Shown here one piece after another: positions 1 through 6,953 of a stretch of 64,000 nt of DNA; position 1 is the first letter of the stretch; each line of letters opens with the position of its first letter. The notes under the pieces were generated by a model, which saw nothing but the letters and a program-made list of their open reading frames with translations, did not search any database and was not told where the DNA came from. The translations under genes were made by a program, and so were the position numbers. The stretch lies in contig CAVSPC010000016.1 in the NCBI GenBank assembly GCA_963729795.1, positions 564,968-628,967 on the forward strand, given 5' to 3'. The stretch comes from CAWBBA01 sp963729795. Lineage in GTDB: Bacteria; Desulfobacterota; Desulfomonilia; Desulfomonilales; Desulfomonilaceae.

Positions 1-396
1 TCTATCTCCGGTAAAAAAATGGGCGGTTTTGTAACCCTCAGGATGGTAAGCGGCCACTCCCAGGCCACTGACTACTACTAGAAATAGCACCAAAAGGTAG
101 CTGTGGGGCACGGAGAGAAGGGACATGCCGGCGCCTGCCAAGAAACTGCCGAGCGGGAGCAGGAACATCTTTTCTTTCTTGTCCGACCAATAGCCGAACA
201 CGGGCTGGATGATCGAGGAGGTGAAATTAGCGGCCATCATAATCACGCCGGTCATCGTGTAAGAAATCGCGAGCTTCACCTTAAGGAAAGGAAGGACAGC
301 CGGCAGCGCCCCTTGATAAATATCGGTAACGAGATGGCCTGCTGCTAAAATCAGCAAGACCTGGAGGTTAAAACTTCTTTGGTGAGAAGAGTTCAT
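1..396 (-). CDS. MFS transporter, Fsr (fosmidomycin-resistance) type, N-terminal part
   Basis: The reading frame starts with ATG at 396-394 and runs off the left window edge, giving 132 residues without a stop. The protein starts with a short polar segment followed by hydrophobic helices and carries GHLVTDIYQG near residue 20, QPVFGYWSDKK near 65-75 and GLGVAAYHPEG near 115. These match the N-terminal helices of the fosmidomycin-resistance branch of the major facilitator superfamily: the helix 2-3 loop with its acidic/basic residues, and the AxYHPEG element. These are inner-membrane drug or small-molecule exporters driven by proton exchange. It is divergent from the universal stress gene at 689. 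The substrate cannot be inferred and the C-terminal half lies outside the window. Confidence 0.8.
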   Translation of the reverse strand, partial: MNSSHQRSFNLQVLLILAAGHLVTDIYQGALPAVLPFLKVKLAISYTMTGVIMMAANFTSSIIQPVFGYWSDKKEKMFLLPLGSFLAGAGMSLLSVPHSYLLVLFLVVVSGLGVAAYHPEGYKTAHFFTGDR

Positions 397-688
397 CGAT
401 TCCCCTCTTTTGGACTTCTTGATAAGGGTTCCGTCATCATCAACTGGAAGAGTGAATTTGGAACCGGGACCCACGTTGCTTGCATAAGATAACAAATTTT
501 GATTCTGAGGCAATTCTGGTATGGTGAGGGCACAAGGCTACCGATTGAGTGCCATGATCAAATTATGCCGATTCGCTTTCAAAATTGTAAGAAAATCCCC
601 TCTAACCCACGCTTTAGTAAAGGTGAGACGGGGGATTCTGAATGCGAATCGATATTATACGGGCTAACGCGAAAGGGGGATAAACGTA

Positions 689-1141
689 ATGATTCCGAAG
701 AATATCCTTTTATGCACGGACTTCTCGGAGAACTCACGCCCTGCGCGTGAGATCGCGGTTGACTATGCTCAGGCATTTGGAGCCAGACTTACCATTTTGC
801 ACGTGGTCAACTCTTCGAGACTGGGATTTCCCGCGTTTGAGATGGCGGTCCCCGTCAATGTCCAGGAAGTACTTAAAGCTTTAGAAGAATCGGTCGAAAA
901 GGGATTTGCTACACTGGTGGAAGAGTGCAAAAAAACGCTCAGTAATGTGGCCACTTATTCCCGGATCGGTGTACCGGCTAATGAGATAGTCCGTTTCGCG
1001 GAAGAAGCATCAGTGGATCTCATAATTATGGGTACACACGGGTGGACGGGCTTTAAACATCTGGTCCTGGGTAGCACCGCAGAAAACGTTGTGCGAACTG
1101 CGAATTGCCCTGTGCTAACTGTTAAATCGTCATCAGAGTAA
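689..1141 (+). CDS. Universal stress protein (UspA family)
   Basis: This 150-residue single-domain protein begins with IPKNILLCTDFSE, the usual first strand and Asp of Usp folds. It ends with GTHGWTGFKHLVLGS, matching the G-2X-G-9X-G-S/T nucleotide-binding motif of ATP-binding Usp proteins. A good ribosome-binding site (AAGGGGGA) lies about 8 bases before the ATG, and an AT-rich TATTAT box lies about 35 bases upstream. Such proteins are soluble, usually dimeric, and accumulate under starvation, redox or metal stress. It is transcribed towards the His-rich gene on the other strand, with only 48 bases between stops. The specific stress role is unknown. Confidence 0.93.
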   Translation: MIPKNILLCTDFSENSRPAREIAVDYAQAFGARLTILHVVNSSRLGFPAFEMAVPVNVQEVLKALEESVEKGFATLVEECKKTLSNVATYSRIGVPANEIVRFAEEASVDLIIMGTHGWTGFKHLVLGSTAENVVRTANCPVLTVKSSSE

Positions 1142-1189
1142 ATTCAATGATGGGACCACGCTCGTGAAGTGCAATACGGGCTTCGAAGT

Positions 1190-1453
1190 TCATGCATGAA
1201 CATGTTCGTGGGTTTCGGCCTCGTGGCGTAAATGCACGTGGTCATGGGGACCATGATCACCCGTGTGCTCGTGAGCGTGGGCCAAAGTGCCTTCCTGGTG
1301 CTCATGCTCGTGAGAGTGTGTGTGCTCGTGCTCATGGCTATGGATATGCTCATGTTCATGAGTGTGGGTTTCGCCGCCGTGCGTGTGCTCGTGGGTATGA
1401 CGATGTACATGTTCGTGAGCATGCTCGTGGGCGTGTTCGTGTGCCCCTTCCAT
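1190..1453 (-). CDS. Histidine-rich mini-protein (34 His in 87 residues), probable metal binder
   Basis: The ATG at 1453 is preceded by AAAGGAGAG at a suitable distance, so I take this frame as real although the opposite frames are also open through the repetitive tract. The product is nearly all HE/HA/HT/HS dipeptides; I count 34 histidines in 87 residues, with acidic residues as the other main component and no Cys. There is no signal peptide or membrane segment. Comparable His-rich tracts in bacteria (the HypB N-terminus, Hpn-like proteins, SlyD tails) store or buffer nickel, zinc or cobalt. No nickel enzyme or transporter gene is adjacent, so metal storage is inference from composition. 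The DNA is low complexity, and the length may vary between strains by repeat slippage. Confidence 0.72.
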   Translation of the reverse strand: MEGAHEHAHEHAHEHVHRHTHEHTHGGETHTHEHEHIHSHEHEHTHSHEHEHQEGTLAHAHEHTGDHGPHDHVHLRHEAETHEHVHA

Positions 1454-1882
1454 TTTGTTCTCTCCTTTGCGGGTAATATTCTTCCTTCTCCACCGCGAAG
1501 ACGGAATTATAACTAAAGATTAGTTCCGGGCAGGTTTGCGGTCAAGCGCAAAAACATGTTGAATTCCTGCTGAGTCTCTTCTATCATTAGATGGATTACG
1601 ACAAGCCCCACATTGGAGAGGGCCGAGCCCCCGGTACCGATCGCGGCCGGGCGAAGTCGAACTTGGGCTCCTCATGAGACCACAACTTAAGGATTAGCCC
1701 ATCGGGAGGGCTGATCATTGTACCAGGGTCGTTCTTGGGCCGGAGAAACTTTTCTGACCTCGCTTATTGTGACATCTGGGTAGTGCCCGCGGGAGATGGC
1801 ATGACCAGTAAATCCGAGCCAGTCGGGCCTGCCCGGTAGCACTGCAATTTCGGTTGCACTTGTAGGCTCAGGAGGAAACAGC
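1454..1882. other. Intergenic region without recognised gene
   Basis: Between the divergent His-rich gene and the glycosyltransferase I see no coding frame with a ribosome-binding site, no RNA gene and no strong terminator. It must hold the promoters of both flanking genes, but I cannot identify a convincing -35/-10 pair. Confidence 0.4.
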
Positions 1883-2980
1883 ATGATCGCTCAGCGTCTC
1901 CGATTTAGAGTAGGCGCGATTCTTAGAAAGATCTTTCCGACACCTGAAAACGAAGAAATACAGGTCTTAAAGCGAGAACTCAAGGAATTGAGTAAGGCCG
2001 TACGAAAAGCCCAATTTAGTGACGCAAACTCAATGAGAAGCGGGATAGAAGCTTTACGAACTGATATGCGGTACGCGGACGATAAAGACTTGGCTCTGCT
2101 GAGGCAGGAAATCGACATCCTCCGTAATGAAATCCAGGAAGATATTGCTGCTATTCACAGGCTTGAAATTCTTACTCTGACCCAGAGAATCTCGCTGCTG
2201 AACGATTTTGGCAAAGCGTTACCGCCCACGGTTCCCGGCCGCACCAAGAAATCCTCGAAACCGCATGGCTACAGCTTCGGGATCATAACCAACGGCAAAC
2301 GCAACGAAAAGTTGGCCAACCTGATAGAATCTATAAGAAATCAGAATCTTCCCGAAGAACGTTACGAAATCCTCATAGCCGGTTGTGTGGACAAGATCAG
2401 GACGGACTACGGGATCAGAAAATTTCCCATGGACCGAGCCGCTTCCGAGGGAAGGCTGGGCGCCATGCGCAATGTTCTCGCAAGAGCCGCAGTGTTTAAC
2501 AAGTTTGTGAGCTTGGATGACGATTTCTTGCTGCATCCGAAATGGGCCGAAGCTGTGGAGGATATCAATGGAGACTTTGACATTGCCACGGGAATTATAG
2601 TGAACCCCGATCTCTCCCGGTACTGCGATTGGGTAAATATCATTGAGAACTACACTTTTCTCAGGGCCTACCACGAGGCCTTCGACAAATGCCAATATGT
2701 CACGGGCGGGTATGGAATATACAAGGATTTCATATTTCAGGATCATGCTTGGAACGACGATCTGGGGTTTTATCAGGGAGAAGATGTGTCTTTTTCAAAG
2801 AGATTATTTGACGCCGGGTATCAATTAAAATTTGTTCCCAAGGCGGTGGTGATGCACGATGATGAGAATTACCGGCAGAAGGGCTATGGCGTCATTAGGT
2901 TGAAATCTGCTGAACAGCCTGTGGACCCCCTGCCGCTCACTTTACGCATTGAGAAGCTGTGTCCGAGGACCCTTTCCTGA
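1883..2980 (+). CDS. Glycosyltransferase family 2-like protein with N-terminal coiled coil
   Basis: The start ATG follows AGGAGG with a 6-base spacer. Residues about 20-110 are a charged heptad-rich segment (repeated L/I spacing with Lys/Glu) that should form a coiled coil. Residues about 125-340 form a GT-A fold: an initial beta strand YSFGIITNGKRN, the metal/nucleotide-sugar motif LDDDF near residue 213, and a C-terminal GEDVSFSKRLFDAG segment typical of the acidic catalytic region in GT2 enzymes. The enzyme is expected to transfer a sugar from a nucleotide donor at the cytoplasmic side. No transmembrane helix is evident, so membrane association could come through the coiled coil or partners. 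It stands alone between unrelated genes, and the acceptor is unknown. Confidence 0.75.
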   Translation: MIAQRLRFRVGAILRKIFPTPENEEIQVLKRELKELSKAVRKAQFSDANSMRSGIEALRTDMRYADDKDLALLRQEIDILRNEIQEDIAAIHRLEILTLTQRISLLNDFGKALPPTVPGRTKKSSKPHGYSFGIITNGKRNEKLANLIESIRNQNLPEERYEILIAGCVDKIRTDYGIRKFPMDRAASEGRLGAMRNVLARAAVFNKFVSLDDDFLLHPKWAEAVEDINGDFDIATGIIVNPDLSRYCDWVNIIENYTFLRAYHEAFDKCQYVTGGYGIYKDFIFQDHAWNDDLGFYQGEDVSFSKRLFDAGYQLKFVPKAVVMHDDENYRQKGYGVIRLKSAEQPVDPLPLTLRIEKLCPRTLS

Positions 2981-3119
2981 CGAGCGTCAGGTGCGATTCA
3001 TCACTTGAAGGATTCAGACCAAGGTATCTAGATCACTTCTTAACCAGGAAAAAAATCTACGGCATCTCAGAAAACCCTTGCAACAGACGAATACAGCGGG
3101 GTAGGATGCCGAGATTCCC

Positions 3120-3146
3120 CCACCGAACATACTCTGTATGCGGTGG
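3120..3146. other. Hairpin upstream of the Cys-rich gene
   Basis: CCACCG and CGGTGG arms are extended inward by CATAC/GTATG with a two-base bulge and a 3-base loop, giving an 11-bp stem. It lies 35 bases before the start codon at 3181 and has no T-tract, so it may be a leader structure or a weak end signal for the glycosyltransferase transcript. Confidence 0.4.
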
Positions 3147-3180
3147 CGGTTAGATCTCCTAGGGTTTTGGGAGGCGTCTG

Positions 3181-3390
3181 ATGAAGAAATTTTTTATGCT
3201 GTTAACTCTGATGGCCTTCATGGCGACCGCTCCTCTGGCAATGGCTGCGAAGAAGGTCGACTGCTGCGTCAATGGCAAATGCCATAAAGTCACCCAGGCC
3301 AAGTGCGACAAAATGAAGGGTAAAGTGGTAAAAAGCTGCAAGGAATGCAAGAAAGCTGCGATGCCATCTAAGGCTAAGTCTGCCCAGTAA
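3181..3390 (+). CDS. Small secreted Cys-rich protein (CC-X4-C motif family, member 1)
   Basis: This 69-residue protein is preceded by GGGAGG with a good spacer. Residues 1-22 are a clear signal peptide (two Lys, hydrophobic core, AMA end), so the mature 47-residue protein is exported. The mature part holds six cysteines arranged CC-X4-C-X7-C-X4-GKVVK-X-C-X2-CK, followed by a Lys/Ala-rich tail. The same pattern, with one extra residue in one spacer, occurs in a separate leaderless mini-gene at 21050-21166, so the motif is repeated within this genome. Paired cysteines could bind a metal or form disulfides in the periplasm. I do not recognise a named family. Confidence 0.75.
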   Translation: MKKFFMLLTLMAFMATAPLAMAAKKVDCCVNGKCHKVTQAKCDKMKGKVVKSCKECKKAAMPSKAKSAQ

Positions 3391-3618
3391 TTGTTAGAGA
3401 TCCGATTGGAGATGCAGTCAAGGCAATGGTAATCTGTTTTTTTTGACGGAATCTTCAAGAATCTGAAGGCGTGTAACAACTCACGGGGTCCCGTCGGCCA
3501 GGTGTGGATTCTCGATTCGACGGCGGACGAAGGGTGGAGTGTGCCCTCGAAAAACGGCCACTCTCTGGGTCACGAGACGCCATAGCATTAGTCCTTGATC
3601 CAGAAATCGGTTCGCTCA

Positions 3619-3655
3619 GGAATGGCGGGCTCAATGGCCTGCCATTCCTTTGATT
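3619..3655 (+). terminator. Possible terminator
   Basis: An inverted repeat of about 11 bp (GAATGGC-GGC against GCC-GCCATTC, one mismatch, loop of about 5) is followed by CTTTGATTTT. It lies between the convergent Cys-rich gene and the minus-strand fusion gene, where a terminator would be expected. The T-tract is imperfect. Confidence 0.4.
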
Positions 3656-3682
3656 TTCGCGCTTTAAATCTGTGAATTCTAA

Positions 3683-3880
3683 TCAACCGGACCGTGAACG
3701 GCCCAGTTGCCTTCCTCTAAGCCGGATTCCCAATCTCGTTTCCGCGGCAGTCAGAATAGCCTCCAGCATCTCTCTGTAAGATATCCCTGCAAAACCGGCC
3801 ATTTTCGCCAGGTGGCCGTCCCAGCACCATCCTGGGTTCGGATTCACCTCGAGCAGTTTCGGGTTGCCGTCCGTAGTCCA
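3683..3880 (-). other. Frameshifted C-terminal end of the ATP-grasp fusion
   Basis: On the minus strand the main frame reads through FDWRLD and then loses similarity at about 3873-3877. Dropping one base there joins it to a frame encoding DGNPKLLEVNPNPGW followed by a plausible helical end and a TGA at 3685-3683. The NxN-type motif in this piece binds Mg-ATP in ligases of this fold, so the intact enzyme would need this frame. Either the base is an assembly error or the ligase half is a recent pseudogene. Confidence 0.7.
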
Positions 3881-5648
3881 ATCTCCAGTCGAAGCGGCAA
3901 TAATCCCTGCATTCCAGCCTCTCGAACAGTCGCAAGCACCATTCCACTACGGATTTTTCTACGTCTTCAGGAAGGCAAGAAGGGACCGATTTCACTTTCC
4001 AATACGGGGAATCGGGCCGCCACTTGGCTTCGTACCCACAAATCCGTGGCAAGTGTTCAGGGAGCTCGGAATAATCCTCCTCTGAAACCGGCAGAACCCT
4101 GTATCCTTCCAGCGGATTGCCGATGATGCCCACGCTGATATCGTTGCTCGTTAGGAATTCTTCCACTAGTATCGGCTTATCGTACCCGAACTTACAACGA
4201 ATTTCCGAGATCGCATTTAGAGCTTCTTCCAGGCTGTTCGCCACACTTCGCTGCGTGATGCCGAAGCTCGAATCGCCGAAGTTGGGTTTTATCAAGACTG
4301 GAAAAGAGAAAGGCAGCTCGAAGGCCGTGTCTTCCGGCCTTACAAAGAAGGCCCTTGGAACAGGGATTTTCATCTCTTTGGCAATGCCCCGAACGAGCGA
4401 CTTGTCGTAGCAGTAAGCCAAACATTGCGGACCTGCCCCTGTATAGGGCAGATCCAATTGTTCCAACAGCGCGGGAACGTGCAGCTCTTGCCGCGGATCG
4501 TTTCCGTAACCTTCGTCACACAAATTCATGACAAGGTCAATTTTGCCGTTCATTTTTTTTAAGTCGTATATGAGAGTGTCATGATTATCGAGGTACTTAA
4601 ACCTGTAATGCGGCAGGCCTTCGAGGGCGGATTTTACCTGCTGGATCGTGTAAAAATCATCTTCATCAAAGACCGCTGATGGCTTTAGAGGATCAGGCTT
4701 GCTCGGATCGCCGAAAAGAACCACCACGTTCCTCACACCTTGGGCACGCTTTAACCTGGGCCGCGTAAAGGCCTTTTCGACCCGGCCTGTAACTATTATG
4801 CGCTGCTCCATCATCCCCAGGTCCTGGTTGCGCAGAGAATTGGGTGAAATTTGGCCGTGAACCGTGCAATCGCTGAAACCGGCTTCTTTAAGCAAGCCGA
4901 CAATGCTTTCCCTGGAGTACAGTCGTTCCGCGTAAAACTGGTCCGCGATCACTCCCTTGCTGCAGTTTGTAACCACCTCTCGTGAAATCAGGCGCTCTCC
5001 ATCCGCTGAAAGAGACCGTTCCCGGCAAACGAAATGCTTTTTGTCAATCCATTCCCAGGAGCGGGTTTGAAACCTGTCCCGCAGGTAATCTCCATCGGAC
5101 ACGTCGAGCAGACATCGCCCATTGGGCTTCAAAACCCTGAACACCTCTTTAAGCACTTGGAGATCGTCTCTTACGGTCTCGAAATAACCGAAACTGTTGC
5201 CCAGAATCATGACGCAGTCGAAAGCATCCGACGGATAGTGCGTCTTTCTGGCATCCCCTTCCCTGAATTTGACACCGAGCCCTTCTCTGTTCGCGAGTCC
5301 CCTGGCCCTTGTTACGAGATAGCGAGACCGATCCAATCCTTCAACATTTTTGAATCCCTTCCGGGCCAATTCCAGCGAATGCCGGCCTTGTCCGCAGCAC
5401 AAATCCAGAATTTTGGCATCTTGTGAAAGTCCGGTTACAGAGACGAAGAAACCGACTTCCGAACTGGTGATATTATCGTCCGCCACGACATCCGCATCTG
5501 TTTTGAGATAAAGAGCGTTAAAAATCGAACGCCACCAGTCGGGACTTACGTGCGCTTCAAGGTTGGACACAGGCCCCAATATCGTGGCTCTTGTTTGTCC
5601 GTTCCTGGGGCGCTGAAGAAGCTTGCGGACGGGTTTTCGTTCATTCAC
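3717..5648 (-). CDS. SAM methyltransferase fused to D-Ala-D-Ala ligase-like ATP-grasp domain (C-terminus frameshifted)
   Basis: The start is GTG at 5648 after GGAGG. Residues about 75-290 are a class I methyltransferase with the SAM loop LDLCCGQGRHS at 81-91 and a GLDRS acidic strand after it. Residues about 310-600 resemble D-alanine-D-alanine ligase: an N-terminal VVVLFGD strand, a central Lys-containing PVLIKPNFGDSS nucleotide loop and a VEEFL strand. The last 50 residues of this frame do not look like the family. In the overlapping frame the expected LLEVNPNPGW metal/ATP motif is present (see 3683-3880). The fusion suggests one protein that methylates and ligates an amino-acid-like or peptide-like substrate. 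No biosynthetic partners are adjacent, so substrates are unknown. Confidence 0.8.
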   Translation of the reverse strand: MNERKPVRKLLQRPRNGQTRATILGPVSNLEAHVSPDWWRSIFNALYLKTDADVVADDNITSSEVGFFVSVTGLSQDAKILDLCCGQGRHSLELARKGFKNVEGLDRSRYLVTRARGLANREGLGVKFREGDARKTHYPSDAFDCVMILGNSFGYFETVRDDLQVLKEVFRVLKPNGRCLLDVSDGDYLRDRFQTRSWEWIDKKHFVCRERSLSADGERLISREVVTNCSKGVIADQFYAERLYSRESIVGLLKEAGFSDCTVHGQISPNSLRNQDLGMMEQRIIVTGRVEKAFTRPRLKRAQGVRNVVVLFGDPSKPDPLKPSAVFDEDDFYTIQQVKSALEGLPHYRFKYLDNHDTLIYDLKKMNGKIDLVMNLCDEGYGNDPRQELHVPALLEQLDLPYTGAGPQCLAYCYDKSLVRGIAKEMKIPVPRAFFVRPEDTAFELPFSFPVLIKPNFGDSSFGITQRSVANSLEEALNAISEIRCKFGYDKPILVEEFLTSNDISVGIIGNPLEGYRVLPVSEEDYSELPEHLPRICGYEAKWRPDSPYWKVKSVPSCLPEDVEKSVVEWCLRLFERLECRDYCRFDWRLDYGRQPETARGESEPRMVLGRPPGENGRFCRDILQRDAGGYSDCRGNEIGNPA

Positions 5649-6000
5649 AGATCTGTTCCTCCGGGGATTGTAATAATTCGGCTGCCGCGGGGCTTCCTCA
5701 CCTCTTCAACAAGCCATTGTCAGCCTTACTTGGGCTCAGGTAACCAGAACGATCAGCCTAGCCTCAGCCTTTTTTTGTGATCATGGCATTTACACAAAGC
5801 CGGCCATTTTCTCAATGGCTTTCTTTCATCGTACGAATTATTTTTGGGTGGAGACTCAACAGCTTCCGGTTTCTTGGCCAACTGAGGCGCCAAAACGCTT
5901 GCAGGCCGAGTCATCACGGACATGAATACCCGGATGGAATCATTGACGTAATCGCCGGGAGTGCTATAACGGAAGACAAATTCAAGGGGGCAAAGAAACA
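5649..6000. other. Intergenic region between divergent genes
   Basis: About 350 bases separate the minus-strand fusion gene from the BAX-inhibitor-like gene. No coding frame with a ribosome-binding site is visible. A run of seven T at about 5768-5774 follows a short imperfect stem, but no upstream plus-strand gene would use it as a terminator. Confidence 0.35.
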
Positions 6001-6747
6001 ATGAGGACAAGTAATCCCGCACTTAATGATAATACGTTTGCTCAATTCGGTGGCTATATACAAACCGATGAAGCGATGACCGTACAGGGCACGGTGAATA
6101 AAGCTGGGCTCCTCTTGGCCTGCGTCCTGCTGACCACCTTGTGGACCTGGCACCTCTTTTTCAGTACTTCAAATCCCGCTGCCGTGGCTCCCTGGATGGT
6201 CGGAGGAGCCATCGGGGGCTTTGTCGTTGCTCTTATAACTGTATTTAAACAGCAATGGGCTCCAGTAACGTCGCCTATATACGCGCTTCTCGAGGGCCTT
6301 TTTATCGGCGGCGTATCCGCGCTGGCGGAATCCCGTTATCCCGGTATTGTACTGCAAGCTGTGGGTCTCACTTTCGGGACGTGCGTAGCTGTGTTGATGG
6401 CCTACACTTCCGGACTCATTAAGGCGACAGAGAATTTCAAACTTGGTGTGGTGGCTGCCACCGGAGGGATTGCTCTGGTCTATCTGGCGACGATAGTTCT
6501 GAACCTGTTTGGCTTGAACGTGCCCTATATTTATGACAACGGGTTATTTGGAATAGGATTCAGCATATTTGTGGTGATCATAGCAGCGTTGAATCTTGTT
6601 CTCGATTTTGATTTCATTGACAGTGGAGCCCGACGCGGAGCGCCAAAGTACATGGAATGGTATGCCGCCTTTGGCCTCATGGTAACCTTGGTCTGGCTCT
6701 ATATAGAAGTGCTCCGGCTGCTGACTAAATTGAGAAGCCGTGATTAA
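6001..6747 (+). CDS. Bax inhibitor-1/YccA family membrane protein (BaxI_1 type)
   Basis: The 248-residue protein opens with RTSNPALNDNTF, a hallmark of the bacterial BaxI_1 subgroup. It then has about seven hydrophobic helices, with charged residues in the last helix and tail (LDFDFIDSGARRGAPKYMEWYAAFGL). That acidic stretch matches the conserved di-Asp region which in YetJ/TMBIM proteins forms a pH-dependent calcium gate. The protein is expected in the inner membrane. It precedes a large ankyrin protein by about 200 bases on the same strand, although no shared operon is proven. Confidence 0.87.
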   Translation: MRTSNPALNDNTFAQFGGYIQTDEAMTVQGTVNKAGLLLACVLLTTLWTWHLFFSTSNPAAVAPWMVGGAIGGFVVALITVFKQQWAPVTSPIYALLEGLFIGGVSALAESRYPGIVLQAVGLTFGTCVAVLMAYTSGLIKATENFKLGVVAATGGIALVYLATIVLNLFGLNVPYIYDNGLFGIGFSIFVVIIAALNLVLDFDFIDSGARRGAPKYMEWYAAFGLMVTLVWLYIEVLRLLTKLRSRD

Positions 6748-6953
6748 GGAGTCCCGCGAAGAAGAGGGGACAGGAGTTCTTACTCTCTGCCCTTTCTTTC
6801 TCCAAACAGATTGTCTATTCTGCTCCAGCGGTAGACCCGGAGGGGTGACTGCGACACCTGATACGGGTGAAGAACCAAGAAAGCGTTCGTCCGATTCGGG
6901 GCAACTGATCCTGCCAGGCTTTCCACACCTCAAAACAGGACGGTGAGATCGCG

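Noticed and set aside
1192..1516. Plus-strand open frames over the His-rich gene
   Set aside because: They are shadows of the CAC/CAT-repeat DNA, lack ribosome-binding sites and give low-complexity products unlike any family.
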